In this document: positions 26,416 through 35,469 of the stretch, one piece after another
How positions within the stretch are numbered: the stretch's first letter is position 1
Layout of the letters: each line of letters begins with the position of its first letter
Assembly (NCBI RefSeq): GCF_021440085.1
Contig: NZ_JAKCPW010000003.1
Location: 62,001-126,000, forward strand
DNA from: Dyadobacter sp. CY261
Lineage (GTDB): Bacteria; Bacteroidota; Bacteroidia; Cytophagales; Spirosomataceae
Direction: 5' to 3'
DNA length: 64,000 nucleotides
Position numbers and translations under genes: made by a program
Notes under the pieces: model-generated
Seen by the model: the letters and a program-made list of their open reading frames with translations, nothing else
The model's database searches: none
Told to the model about the DNA's origin: nothing

Positions 26416-27654
26416 TTATCCCAACATCTTCCTTACCTTATGCAGCCCCTGTATCAACCGGTCGATTTCTTCTATTGTGTTGTAAACAGCAAATGAGGCC
26501 CGCGAGGTTCCAGTAATATTAAAGCGGTTCATCAGCGGCTGGGTGCAATGGTGACCCGTGCGAACGGCAATGCCTTGCTGATCGAGCAAAACGCCGATAT
26601 CCTGGTGGTGAATGCCGTCGATCACAAATGACAAAACACTCACTTTCTCCTTGGCCTGGCCGATAATGCGCAATCCTTCGATCTCAGAAACCGCGTTTGT
26701 CGCGTATTTTAACAGCTCGTTTTCATGAGCCGCGATCTGCGGTTTGCCCAAGGCATCGACATAATCCAGCGCATATTTCGCTGCAACCACATCGGCAATA
26801 TTAGGCGTGCCGGCTTCAAACTTATACGGCAGCTCATTATAGGTCGTTTTGGCGAAAGTAACCTCCTTGATCATCTCCCCGCCGCCGCGGTAGGGCGGCA
26901 TCGCATTCAGCAAGTCACGCTTGCCGTAAAGGATACCCATTCCGGTGGGACCGTATATTTTGTGTAGTGAAAGAGAATAAAAGTCGCAATCCAGGTCTTG
27001 TACGTCTATTTCAATGTGTGAGCTGGCCTGAGCGCCGTCGATGAGGACTTTCGCGCCTACCGCGTGGGCTTTCTGTATGATTTCCTTGATCGGATTAATG
27101 GTGCCCAACGCATTGGAAACGTGCACGACCGATACAAATTTGGTTTTTTCGGTCAGCAGCTTTTCATATTCGTCCATCAACAATTCGCCCTCGTCGTTGA
27201 TCGGAATCACTTTCAGGATGCAGCCTTTTTCTTCGCAAAGCATTTGCCAGGGAACGATGTTCGAATGGTGCTCCATGGTGGAAATGATCACCTCATCGCC
27301 CTCTTTGAGAAATTTACGGCCGTATGCGGATGCGACCAAATTGATGCCATCGGTTGTTCCGTAGGTAAATATGATTTCTTCTGAATGCTCCGCATTTAAA
27401 AAAGCCTGCAAGCGCTTCCTGGATTGTTCGAAAGCGGAAGTAGCCTTCTCTGCCAGATGGTGAATTCCCCGGTGGATATTGGCATTGTAATGCTCGTAAT
27501 AACCCGAAAGCGCATCTAACACGAGCCGTGGCTTCTGGGTTGTTGCGGCATTATCGAAATAGACGAGTTGTTTGCCATTGACGACTTCATTTAAGATCGG
27601 GAAGTCGCTTCGGATGGATGCGATATTGAGATTGTGGCTCATTTGGTTCGTCAT
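26416..27654 (-). CDS. sufS: Cysteine desulfurase SufS
   Basis: A 412-residue group II cysteine desulfurase that takes sulfur from cysteine for iron-sulfur cluster assembly. The PLP Lys is in SLSLHKIYGPTGMG near residue 229, the PLP-binding DGAQASSHIEIDVQ lies just before it, and the catalytic Cys is in RTGHHCTQPLM near 372. The short catalytic loop is typical of SufS rather than IscS. A terminator-like hairpin with a T-run lies directly upstream of the start, between sufD and sufS, which may lower sufS expression relative to sufCD. Confidence 0.95.
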   Translation of the reverse strand: MTNQMSHNLNIASIRSDFPILNEVVNGKQLVYFDNAATTQKPRLVLDALSGYYEHYNANIHRGIHHLAEKATSAFEQSRKRLQAFLNAEHSEEIIFTYGTTDGINLVASAYGRKFLKEGDEVIISTMEHHSNIVPWQMLCEEKGCILKVIPINDEGELLMDEYEKLLTEKTKFVSVVHVSNALGTINPIKEIIQKAHAVGAKVLIDGAQASSHIEIDVQDLDCDFYSLSLHKIYGPTGMGILYGKRDLLNAMPPYRGGGEMIKEVTFAKTTYNELPYKFEAGTPNIADVVAAKYALDYVDALGKPQIAAHENELLKYATNAVSEIEGLRIIGQAKEKVSVLSFVIDGIHHQDIGVLLDQQGIAVRTGHHCTQPLMNRFNITGTSRASFAVYNTIEEIDRLIQGLHKVRKMLG

Positions 27655-27658
27655 TTAA

Positions 27659-27693
27659 GAAAAATACCCAACCCCAAAAATGGCGGTTGGGTA
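27659..27693 (-). terminator. Terminator-like hairpin inside the suf operon
   Basis: TACCCAACC (27665-27673) and GGTTGGGTA (27685-27693) form a 9-bp stem with an 11-base loop. Read on the minus strand it is followed at once by TTTTTCTT, the form of an intrinsic terminator. It lies 40 bases after the sufD stop and ends at the sufS start, so it may attenuate rather than end transcription. Confidence 0.65.
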
Positions 27694-27733
27694 CCAGGAA
27701 ATGTATTGATTCGGATCAAAAAATCCGTAAATG

Positions 27734-29053
27734 CTATTTTGAAGCAAGCTTCTGGGTGATCACGTTTTCGAGATAGTCACGAACCGAGTCGATCTTGATC
27801 TGTGAAACCACGTCGGCGCAAAATGCGAACATCAGCAATGACATCGCTTCCGGCCGTGAAATCCCGCGTGAGCGCATATAAAACAAGGCTTCCTCGTCGA
27901 TTTGACCGGTAGTTGTCCCGTGCGAGCACTTCACATCATCGGCGTAAATTTCCAGCTGCGGCTTGGTGTTCATCGTCGCGTCGGGCGAGAGAACGATATT
28001 CTTGCAGGACTGGAATGCATTTGTTTTTTGGGCGTCGGGACGAACGAAAATCTTTCCGTTGAACACACCTTTCGATTTGTCCCGTAAAATACCCTTATAT
28101 AATTCGTTACTTTCTGAATTCGGCTTCTGGTGATCGGCAACCGTATGGTTATCAACATGCTGCGAGCCGTCCGGGAAATATAGCCCGTACATATGCGCGT
28201 CGCAGCGTTCGCCGTCGAGCACGATGTTCAGGTTGTTACGGGTGAATTTACCATTCAGCGTTACTGTTCCCGCATAAAAATGGGAGCGGTCGAGCATACG
28301 CACCTGGGTAGTCCCGACGTGGTAGGCATTGTCGCTCTCATTTTGCACCTTATAATATTGCACGTTCGCTTCCTCAGCCACGTGGATTTCGGTTACCACA
28401 TTTGTAAACGATCGCTGTTCACCCAGCGTCCGGAACGCCTCGGCCAGTTTCACATGCGAATTTTTACCCACTGAAATAATATTCCGGGGTTGGCTGCCTA
28501 CATTCTGCTCGCGGGCATCGCTTACGAAACGCAGGATAATCGGATGCTCGACTTGCTGATTATCAGGAATATGGATAAAAACCCCGTCCTGTGTAAATGC
28601 AGTGTTCAATGCCGTGAATGCATCGTCCGCATCTTTGGTGAGCTCGTTGAAATAAGAAGAAACTCTGGCAGGATCATTCTTATAAGCTTCTGCCAATGAG
28701 CTGATGGTAATCTTTTCAACCGGCGAAATGATCGTCGAAAGGCCCGCATTATAACGACCGTTAACGAAATACAGGATATTCGCTTCCTGTGCCGGCACTT
28801 TCAGATCTTCCAGCTCCGCAAGGCCGATGGAGCTCTCGGCATTGAAATCGTAAGAAACACTGATCAGGTCTTTTACATTACTATATTTCCATTCCTCGTG
28901 CCGGATGGTCGGGAAGCCTAATTTTTCAAAACGGGCCAGGCCTTCGCGTTTTTTCTGGTGGTACTCCGAAGATGCCTCACCATTCAGTACCGCTTCACGG
29001 GCGTAAAAATCCGTGATCAGCCTGGTTTTTAAATCTATTGTTTCGGTACTCAT
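27734..29053 (-). CDS. sufD: Iron-sulfur cluster assembly protein SufD
   Basis: A 439-residue scaffold subunit that forms the SufBCD complex with SufB and SufC. The C-terminal beta-helix core carries the family signatures HVDNHTVADHQKPNSES, YKGILRDKSKGVFNGKIFV, QKTNAFQSCKNIVLSPDA and VKCSHGTTTGQIDEEALFYMRSRGI, ending in a short helical domain. Length is normal for SufD and shorter than SufB (about 480). The N-terminal half (EEWKYSNVKDL...) also matches SufD. It lies 57 bases after sufC. The SufB partner gene is not in the window. Confidence 0.94.
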   Translation of the reverse strand: MSTETIDLKTRLITDFYAREAVLNGEASSEYHQKKREGLARFEKLGFPTIRHEEWKYSNVKDLISVSYDFNAESSIGLAELEDLKVPAQEANILYFVNGRYNAGLSTIISPVEKITISSLAEAYKNDPARVSSYFNELTKDADDAFTALNTAFTQDGVFIHIPDNQQVEHPIILRFVSDAREQNVGSQPRNIISVGKNSHVKLAEAFRTLGEQRSFTNVVTEIHVAEEANVQYYKVQNESDNAYHVGTTQVRMLDRSHFYAGTVTLNGKFTRNNLNIVLDGERCDAHMYGLYFPDGSQHVDNHTVADHQKPNSESNELYKGILRDKSKGVFNGKIFVRPDAQKTNAFQSCKNIVLSPDATMNTKPQLEIYADDVKCSHGTTTGQIDEEALFYMRSRGISRPEAMSLLMFAFCADVVSQIKIDSVRDYLENVITQKLASK

Positions 29054-29110
29054 TGATATCTGGGTATGGTGCTTGTTAGGTTAAGTTTTAATGGGACAAT
29101 GTGCCTTTTC

Positions 29111-29869
29111 TTAACCTACCGCTTCAACTTCCGCTTTAATCCAGTCGTAACCTTTTTCTTCCAATTCAAATGCAAGTTCTTTCGGACCGGATTTCACGAT
29201 TCTTCCTTTGTACAAAACGTGTACGTAATCAGGAACGATGTAATCCAGCAGGCGCTGGTAGTGGGTTACCACAATAGTAGCGCGCTCAGGAGAACGAAGC
29301 GAATTGACACCCTCAGCTACGATGCGAAGTGCATCGATGTCCAAACCTGAATCGGTTTCATCCAGAATCGCCAGTTTAGGTTCGAGTACGGCCATCTGGA
29401 ATATCTCATTACGCTTTTTCTCACCACCGGAAAAGCCTTCGTTCAGTGCGCGTTTGAGCAAGGAGTCGTTCATACTGACCAACTTAGCCTTTTCGCGCAC
29501 CATTTTAAGGAATTGCGCAGCATCCAGCGGCACTTCGCCTCTATATTTACGGATTTCGTTAACCGCCGTTTTCAAAAAGTTGATCGTGGTAACACCCGGG
29601 ATTTCAACAGGATATTGGAATGCAAGGAAAATCCCTTCCGCAGCCCTTTCTTCAGGAGCGAGTTCAAGGATGTCTTTTCCGTCAAATACTACGTTTCCAC
29701 CAGTAACCTCGTACTCTTCCCTTCCTGCCAACACCGAAGCCAAAGTGCTTTTACCGGATCCATTAGGCCCCATAATTGCATGCACTTCACCCGGCTTGAC
29801 TTCCAGGTTGATGCCTTTTAATATTTCCTTACCTTCAATGGAGGCACGCAAGTCATTAATAGAGAGCAT
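29111..29869 (-). CDS. sufC: Fe-S cluster assembly ATPase SufC
   Basis: A 252-residue ABC-type ATPase that powers the SufBCD scaffold. Walker [15 protein letters not shown], the signature [16 protein letters not shown], Walker [14 protein letters not shown] (the DETDSGLD form typical of SufC) and the H-loop [12 protein letters not shown] are all present. The ATG at 29869 is preferred to a frame start at 29926 because it gives the usual N-terminus [19 protein letters not shown] and because a -7 box lies between the two. It is the first gene of the operon; the usual upstream sufB is missing. Confidence 0.95.
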   Translation of the reverse strand: MLSINDLRASIEGKEILKGINLEVKPGEVHAIMGPNGSGKSTLASVLAGREEYEVTGGNVVFDGKDILELAPEERAAEGIFLAFQYPVEIPGVTTINFLKTAVNEIRKYRGEVPLDAAQFLKMVREKAKLVSMNDSLLKRALNEGFSGGEKKRNEIFQMAVLEPKLAILDETDSGLDIDALRIVAEGVNSLRSPERATIVVTHYQRLLDYIVPDYVHVLYKGRIVKSGPKELAFELEEKGYDWIKAEVEAVG

Positions 29870-29911
29870 AACTGATTTATACTTAAAAGATAGTTCGTGG
29901 TAATTTCCCGC

Positions 29912-29919
29912 AAAAGTAA
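29912..29919 (-). promoter_or_regulatory. -7 promoter box of the suf operon
   Basis: TACTTTTG on the minus strand matches TAnnTTTG and lies 42 bases before the sufC start at 29869. Its place directly upstream of sufC supports the reading that sufC, not sufB, heads this transcript. Confidence 0.5.
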
Positions 29920-30126
29920 CACGCATTCGGCGTAAATGAAAATGAGCGTCAATGTCTTAAACGGCGGGCCACTCTTTTTATACAACCTTTTTAAGTGGCA
30001 GGATGTTCCCGCGATTGAGATATTTATCCCTTGAACAGCCACAGAATAAACGGGTTGAAGAAGGGCCGGTTTTTAATTCCATGAGAAACATTTACTTTGT
30101 GCCCCAACGTTCCAAACACTTCATTT

Positions 30127-31578
30127 ATGGCTATTGACCAGGCGTCCGGACGCTCCATTATGGTTTCGTCGGAAACCACTACACTTAAAAGGCTTCTCAT
30201 CCACAGCCCCGACCGCGGCCTGGGCAAGGTGGTACCCAGCAAGGCGCAGGACTGGCTTTTCGAAGACATTGTCCACCTGGACACCATGCGCAGGAAGGAA
30301 TATGACTACTATGTAAAACTGCTCCTGTATTTTCTGGATCCTGATAAAATCAAAGGCAAGCTGGCGGCAATCAACGACGATCTGAGCCGCTCTTTTTTCA
30401 TCCCGGGCCATGAAAACTACTTCAACTCCGACCGCGTGGTCGACTTCCAGCGGCTTTTGGGGGAAATCCTGGAAGATAAAAGCACCCGTACCAAGCTAAC
30501 GGCCGCCATTTGCGGCATTGAGCGCTGCTCTTACCACATTCAGGAGGAGCTCAATGGTTATGATGCCCACGAACTGGCCGATATTTTCATTTCAGGCTCC
30601 TGTTCTGACAAGCGGATGCTTTTCGCGCCGCTGCCTAATTTGATCTTCATGCGTGACATCGGCATTGTGATCAATAATCATATCCTGCTCAACAAGCCAG
30701 CGAAAACTGCGCGGACACGGGAATCGATCCTGGCCCAGTTTGTATTCTTTTATCACCCGATGTTTGCCGATATCAAAGGCAACATCATTGAAATACCAGA
30801 AAATGAACGGCATTTCCTGCTACCGGACGATGAAAAGGCCAGTGACTACCACCGCTGCACCCTGGAAGGCGGCGATGTGATGATGGTCGCCCCGCATCAT
30901 TTGCTGATCGGTTGCAGCGAACGCACCTCCATTTACGCGGCACAGCAAGCGATGAAAATATTGTTTGATAAAGATGTAGTTGCAAAAATTACCATTATCA
31001 AAATCCCTAAAAAACGGGATTACATGCACATTGACACCATTTTTACGCAGGTTAAAAAGGACGCGTGGGTGCTGCTGAGCGCATTGGCCCGTGTAGGAGA
31101 CGAGGCCAAAAAGAAAGATGTGCTGCATTTCTTTGCTCCTGCCGATGCAAACAAGGAATTTAAGATACTGCAATTTGAGAAAGGGAAAGAGCAGCAGCCT
31201 CGTGAGATAGAGAACCTGGAAGACCTGCTGACGCAAATTAGCCGCGACGACCTGGGGGTTACCGCTCCTGTACGCTTTATTTACTCGGGCGGCAATGAAT
31301 TCCCTTACGGCGAGCGCGAGCAGTGGACCGACTCCTGTAACCTGCTCGCATTGCGCGACGGCGTGGTGATAGGCTATGATCGTAACGACAAAACCATTGA
31401 GGCATTTAAAAAGGAAGGTTTCAAAGTGATCAGTGCCAAAGGACTGCTCGAAAAATTCGAACACAACGAATTATCGCCCCAAGACCTTACCGATACATTC
31501 ATTACACTGCCGTCTGCCGAACTATCCCGCGCCCGGGGCGGCTCCCATTGCATGAGCATGCCGCTGCTTAGGGGGTAG
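30127..31578 (+). CDS. Arginine deiminase family protein
   Basis: A 483-residue guanidino-group-modifying enzyme. All catalytic elements of arginine deiminase can be found in order: the Asp in LIFMRDIGIVI, Glu in LEGGDVMMV, His in MHIDTIFTQ and the nucleophile Cys in GGSHCMSMPLLR near the C-terminus. It should convert arginine to citrulline and ammonia, though other guanidino substrates cannot be excluded. It is longer than classical ArcA (about 410), mainly from an N-terminal helical region. The ATG at 30127 is chosen because a near-consensus -7 box (TTACTTTG, 30092-30099) lies just upstream and excludes a frame start at 30097. A citrulline hydrolase gene follows 112 bases later. Confidence 0.85.
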   Translation: MAIDQASGRSIMVSSETTTLKRLLIHSPDRGLGKVVPSKAQDWLFEDIVHLDTMRRKEYDYYVKLLLYFLDPDKIKGKLAAINDDLSRSFFIPGHENYFNSDRVVDFQRLLGEILEDKSTRTKLTAAICGIERCSYHIQEELNGYDAHELADIFISGSCSDKRMLFAPLPNLIFMRDIGIVINNHILLNKPAKTARTRESILAQFVFFYHPMFADIKGNIIEIPENERHFLLPDDEKASDYHRCTLEGGDVMMVAPHHLLIGCSERTSIYAAQQAMKILFDKDVVAKITIIKIPKKRDYMHIDTIFTQVKKDAWVLLSALARVGDEAKKKDVLHFFAPADANKEFKILQFEKGKEQQPREIENLEDLLTQISRDDLGVTAPVRFIYSGGNEFPYGEREQWTDSCNLLALRDGVVIGYDRNDKTIEAFKKEGFKVISAKGLLEKFEHNELSPQDLTDTFITLPSAELSRARGGSHCMSMPLLRG

Positions 31579-31690
31579 CCACTGCCGGAATATTAATGTT
31601 GTAATCGACCTGTTTGAATCGTAAATTGCATGAGGGCATTGGTATGTTTATCATTTCCAACGCTGATTATCAACCTTCACGAAAACTCCT

Positions 31691-32647
31691 ATGCGCGTTA
31701 TCACTTCATCCGTCCAAAATCAGCCGCAGTCGACGGCCCGGATCATGATGATCAGGCCGGTACGGTTCAGTTTCAACGAGCAAACCGCCGAAAGCAACGA
31801 GTTCCAACAGGAATCGTTCGCGCAGCAGACCAGGGACACGGCCCAGCAAACGGCCCGCGAAGAGTTTGACATGATGATCGACCAGCTCGAAAAAGCCGGT
31901 CTGGAACTGCATATTTTCGACGACACCGACGATGTTGACCGCCCGGATGCCGTTTTTTCCAATAATTGGGTTTCATTTCACCAGAGCGGCAAGGTGGTAC
32001 TATACCCGATGATGGCTGAAAACCGCCGCCTGGAACGCCGTCGTGACATTATCGATGCACTTGGAGGCAATTTCAAAGTAGAAGAAATCATTGACCTGAC
32101 CCATTTTGAAGAAGAAGGCAAATTCCTCGAAGGCACAGGAAGCATGGTTTTCGACCGGCGTTACAAGATTGCCTACGCCTGCCTTTCGCCACGCACACAC
32201 AGAGAAGTGCTCGACGCATTTGCAGATGCACTAGGATACGAAACCATCGTATTTTCCGCCTCTGATGAGCACGGCAAACCTATTTACCATACCAATGTGC
32301 TGATGTGCATCGGTGATATTTTCGCCGTGGTGTGCCTGGAAGCGATTAAAGACCCCGATGAGAGGTTGATGGTAAGATCGGTTCTGGAAGAAACCCACAA
32401 GGATGTAATCGAAATATCGCTGGAACAGATGCGGCACTTCGCAGGCAATATGCTGATGGTGAAAAGTAGCAAAGCCGATAAATTCCTGGTCATGTCTACG
32501 CAGGCCTACGAATCTCTGACTGCACGGCAAAAAGACCGGCTTGACGATTATGCACGTTTGCTTCACATCGACCTTGCCGTAATAGAAGGGAATGGTGGCG
32601 GCTCAGCCCGATGTATGATGACAGAAATCCACTTACCAGTCAGATAA
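31691..32647 (+). CDS. ctlX: Citrulline hydrolase CtlX-like protein
   Basis: A 318-residue amidinotransferase-fold enzyme of the CtlX group, which in Francisella hydrolyses citrulline to ornithine, ammonia and CO2. Diagnostic blocks are ARIMMIRPVRFSFNEQTAESN at the start, DAVFSNNWVSFH, LEGTGSMVFDR, YHTNVLMCIGD and the C-terminal GNGGGSARCMMTEIHLP with the catalytic Cys near residue 307. It follows the arginine deiminase-like gene on the same strand, so the two could form a route from arginine to ornithine. A strong terminator lies immediately downstream. Confidence 0.85.
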   Translation: MRVITSSVQNQPQSTARIMMIRPVRFSFNEQTAESNEFQQESFAQQTRDTAQQTAREEFDMMIDQLEKAGLELHIFDDTDDVDRPDAVFSNNWVSFHQSGKVVLYPMMAENRRLERRRDIIDALGGNFKVEEIIDLTHFEEEGKFLEGTGSMVFDRRYKIAYACLSPRTHREVLDAFADALGYETIVFSASDEHGKPIYHTNVLMCIGDIFAVVCLEAIKDPDERLMVRSVLEETHKDVIEISLEQMRHFAGNMLMVKSSKADKFLVMSTQAYESLTARQKDRLDDYARLLHIDLAVIEGNGGGSARCMMTEIHLPVR

Positions 32648-32650
32648 AAA

Positions 32651-32682
32651 AAATGCTCCGGATTGCCCGGAGCATTTTTTTA
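32651..32682. terminator. Bidirectional terminator between ctlX and a lipoprotein gene
   Basis: AAATGCTCCGG (32651-32661) and CCGGAGCATTT (32667-32677) form an 11-bp stem with loop ATTGC. A-run on the left and T-run on the right make it work in both directions for the convergent genes. Confidence 0.88.
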
Positions 32683-32704
32683 TCCTATAACCCTCACTAA
32701 ATTG

Positions 32705-33163
32705 TTAGTCGTTCAGATCGGCCTTTGCTTTGGCGATTTTTTCCTTGGTATTGGCCTTGAATTCGTCCCATTTGTCGGCGGTTTCATTTTGGGCCTTCTT
32801 CAAAGAAGCTTGCAGTTCTTCTTTCTCTGCATTCAGCTCCCTTTTACGTTCTCGCCATTTGGCTTTTTCCTTGTCGGCAGCCTTATCCATTTTGTTGTCG
32901 GCTTCCTCTATCTTGCGGTCTAACTTGCCGATAGCCTCATCAATATCCTTTTTCAATTCGTCCTTATCCTCTTTCACTTTGGCTTCAAAATCCTGCCCTG
33001 CTTCTTTGATGTCGGCTTTGGCATCGGCCACATTTTCATCCATATCGCTTTTGGCTTCCTCAACCGTCTCGTTAGCCGAATCTTTGGTTTTTTCTGAGCA
33101 GCTGGTCAATGATAATGAGCCGACCAAGAGCATGGAAGCAACAATCCAGGTGATCTTTTTCAT
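32705..33163 (-). CDS. Lipoprotein with long charged coiled coil
   Basis: A 152-residue protein with a lipoprotein signal (VASMLLVGSLSLTSCSEK; Cys22 at the lipobox). The rest is almost entirely lysine, glutamate, aspartate and alanine in heptad-like order (DSANETVEEAKSDMDENVAD onward), predicting a long alpha-helical coiled coil with no catalytic motif. It resembles small envelope lipoproteins that span or brace the periplasm, but no specific family was recognised. It ends at a strong shared terminator and is divergent from the TonB receptor gene. Confidence 0.78.
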   Translation of the reverse strand: MKKITWIVASMLLVGSLSLTSCSEKTKDSANETVEEAKSDMDENVADAKADIKEAGQDFEAKVKEDKDELKKDIDEAIGKLDRKIEEADNKMDKAADKEKAKWRERKRELNAEKEELQASLKKAQNETADKWDEFKANTKEKIAKAKADLND

Positions 33164-33396
33164 GTTTTTTAAGATTAAAGTTGGTTTCAGTAATTGTGCA
33201 CTTATCGGTTATAGAACAAAAATCTTACCACTGCTAAGACCGGTTTCAGGCCCGCTTTTTGTAGAAAAATGTTCTCAGACGGCAAGAAGTCGTTGAACTT
33301 CGCATCAAACCGCCCGGTTAAGCAAGCAATAGCACTATTGAAACTGTTGGCTTTTATGATCAGATTTGTATTTTATTGATATACCCCCTAAACCTT

Positions 33397-35466
33397 ATGC
33401 TCAAAATCTCTATTATTGGCCTCTTTGCCGCCTTCATCATTTTCAATCACTCCGGGGCATTTGCCCAAAGCGACTCACTACAAGCGCGTGATCTACGCGA
33501 GATCACTGTCCATGCATTCGAGTCGGACAAAGACCCGCTTTCGACCACTGCAACGGTGGGAGTGCTAACGCCGCGATCGCTCGGCCGCTTTTCCAATTAC
33601 ACCTGGGCCAATGCTGTCAACACCATCCCGGGCGTGCGCATGGAGGAGCGTTCGCCTGGCAGCTACCGATTTTCGGTGCGGGGAAGCCTTATCCGGTCCC
33701 CTTTTGGCGTGCGAAATGTGAAGTTCTATTGGAACGGCATTCCCTTCACGGATGCAAGTGGCAATACGCCTTTAAACTCAGTGGATTTTGGTGCTATTCA
33801 AAGCATGGAGGTCATTAAAGGGCCAGGTAGCAGTATTTACGGTGCGGGCACCGGCGGCGTGGTACTCATGCAGAGCCGTCCCGACAATGAATTTCAGAAC
33901 CGGGTAGAGCAAAGTGTAAGCTTTGGCAAATATGGGTTCCAGAGCCGCAACTCAACGGTTCAGGTAGGCGATATGTCCATCCAATATGGCCACAGCCAGC
34001 AGGACGGATACCGCGATCACAGTGGTATGGTAAGGGACGCGATACGATTTACTTCCAATTCAAGCATCGGCGAAAAGGGTACATTGTCCTTACTGGGAAT
34101 GTATTCCGACCTCTTTTACCAAACACCGGGTGGCATTAACCTGGCCCAATACCAAACGAATCCAAAACTAGCCCGCCAGTCCACACCAACGGTTCCGGGA
34201 AGTGAGGCACAAAAAGCGGCCATTTACACCCGACTGGCAATGCTCGGCGGAAACTTTGTGCTTCCTTTATCGGATAGCTGGACGCAGTCCACTGCATTGT
34301 ACCTGACATTCACCGATTTTGCGAACCCATTTATTTCCAACTTTGAAAAACGCGATGAAAATGGCATCGGTGGTCGGAATATCTGGCAAAACAAATCCGA
34401 ATGGGGAAATGTAAAAACCAACTGGACCAGTGGCTTCGAATGGCAATACGGCAAATCAGCACAGCGCAATTATGACAACAAAGGCGGTATTGCCGACAAG
34501 CAGCAGACCGCCGAAGATATCCGCACGGCGAACCTGTCGGTATTCAGCCAGCTCGAGGCGACACTGCTCACTGACCTTACGTTAAGTGCCGGTTTAAGTT
34601 ATAACACCTCCAAATACCAATACGAACGATATTTCCCACTGCCATTCAATGAAGACCAAAAGACCTTCGACGGCATTGTCATCCCGCGTTTTGCTGCTAA
34701 CAAGGTAATTGCCGGCAACTGGTCGGTGACTGCTTCGTACAGCGGCGGCTTCTCCCCTCCTACCTTGCAGGAAGTACGGCCGTCGGCGGGCGGTTTCCGG
34801 AAAGACCTGGAAGCGGAAAAAGGTAACAATACCGAAATCGGTATCCGGAAAGCGGGCAAAGTCATTTCAGGAGAAATCAGTCTATACCATTTCGGTCTCC
34901 GCAATGCAATCGTGAGGCGTCTGGACGAAGCTGGTGCTGAGTACTTTGTAAATGCGGGCAAAACAAAGCAGAATGGCGTGGAATGGAACATCAGCTGGGA
35001 CATACTATCGAACCCCAAACTGCCGGTTATGCTCAAACTTTGGAACACGGGCACCTACACCAAATACACCTACCAGGAGTTCCAGCAAGCCGATGCCGAC
35101 CTGAGCGGGAAACTCATTCCGGGCATTCCGCGTTTTTCCCAGTCAACAGGTGTTGATGTGCTGCTTAAATACGGCATTTCCGCATTCCTGACTTATCAGC
35201 ATGGTGACTCATTCTATCTGAACGACGCTAACACGGTCAAAAACACCGCCTACAACCAATGGACAGCGCGTGTGAGCTGGAAGAAAAGCTGGGGGACTCA
35301 TTTTTATAGCGAGCTTTCGGCTTCTGCTGAGAAGGTCAATGCGGGTATTTACAGCCTTGGTTATGATCTCAACGCTTTCGGCAACCGCTACTACAACAGT
35401 GCTCCAAAAAACAACCTCTGGGCCGGTGTGAAGATCGGATGGGAGTGGCAGAAAAATTCAAAATAA
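33397..35466 (+). CDS. TonB-dependent receptor
   Basis: A 689-residue outer-membrane receptor with signal peptide (to about residue 25, ending GAFAQ). A plug domain follows: LREITVHAFESDKDPLSTTATVGVL, then NAVNTIPGVRMEERSPGSYRFSVRGS and SMEVIKGPGSSIYGAGTGGVVLMQSRP, the usual plug signatures. The remainder is a 22-strand-type barrel. There is no carboxypeptidase-regulatory N-terminal domain, so it is of the siderophore/FecA-like kind rather than SusC. The ATG at 33397 is preferred to a TTG at 33376. hemW starts three bases after its stop, so the two are co-transcribed, which hints at iron or heme uptake. No riboswitch was found upstream. Confidence 0.88.
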   Translation: MLKISIIGLFAAFIIFNHSGAFAQSDSLQARDLREITVHAFESDKDPLSTTATVGVLTPRSLGRFSNYTWANAVNTIPGVRMEERSPGSYRFSVRGSLIRSPFGVRNVKFYWNGIPFTDASGNTPLNSVDFGAIQSMEVIKGPGSSIYGAGTGGVVLMQSRPDNEFQNRVEQSVSFGKYGFQSRNSTVQVGDMSIQYGHSQQDGYRDHSGMVRDAIRFTSNSSIGEKGTLSLLGMYSDLFYQTPGGINLAQYQTNPKLARQSTPTVPGSEAQKAAIYTRLAMLGGNFVLPLSDSWTQSTALYLTFTDFANPFISNFEKRDENGIGGRNIWQNKSEWGNVKTNWTSGFEWQYGKSAQRNYDNKGGIADKQQTAEDIRTANLSVFSQLEATLLTDLTLSAGLSYNTSKYQYERYFPLPFNEDQKTFDGIVIPRFAANKVIAGNWSVTASYSGGFSPPTLQEVRPSAGGFRKDLEAEKGNNTEIGIRKAGKVISGEISLYHFGLRNAIVRRLDEAGAEYFVNAGKTKQNGVEWNISWDILSNPKLPVMLKLWNTGTYTKYTYQEFQQADADLSGKLIPGIPRFSQSTGVDVLLKYGISAFLTYQHGDSFYLNDANTVKNTAYNQWTARVSWKKSWGTHFYSELSASAEKVNAGIYSLGYDLNAFGNRYYNSAPKNNLWAGVKIGWEWQKNSK

Positions 35467-35469
35467 ATA

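Noticed and set aside
30024..30287. Small frame on the minus strand over the start of the arginine deiminase-like gene
   Set aside because: It overlaps the conserved N-terminal region of that gene and the sufC leader region and has no supporting motif.
33164..33375. Cobalamin riboswitch upstream of the TonB receptor
   Set aside because: A TACCACTGCTAAG stretch looked like part of a B12 box, but the rest of the conserved core is missing and spacing does not fit.
33397..35466. SusC-type receptor for polysaccharide uptake
   Set aside because: It lacks the carboxypeptidase-regulatory N-terminal domain, is shorter than SusC, and has no SusD gene beside it.
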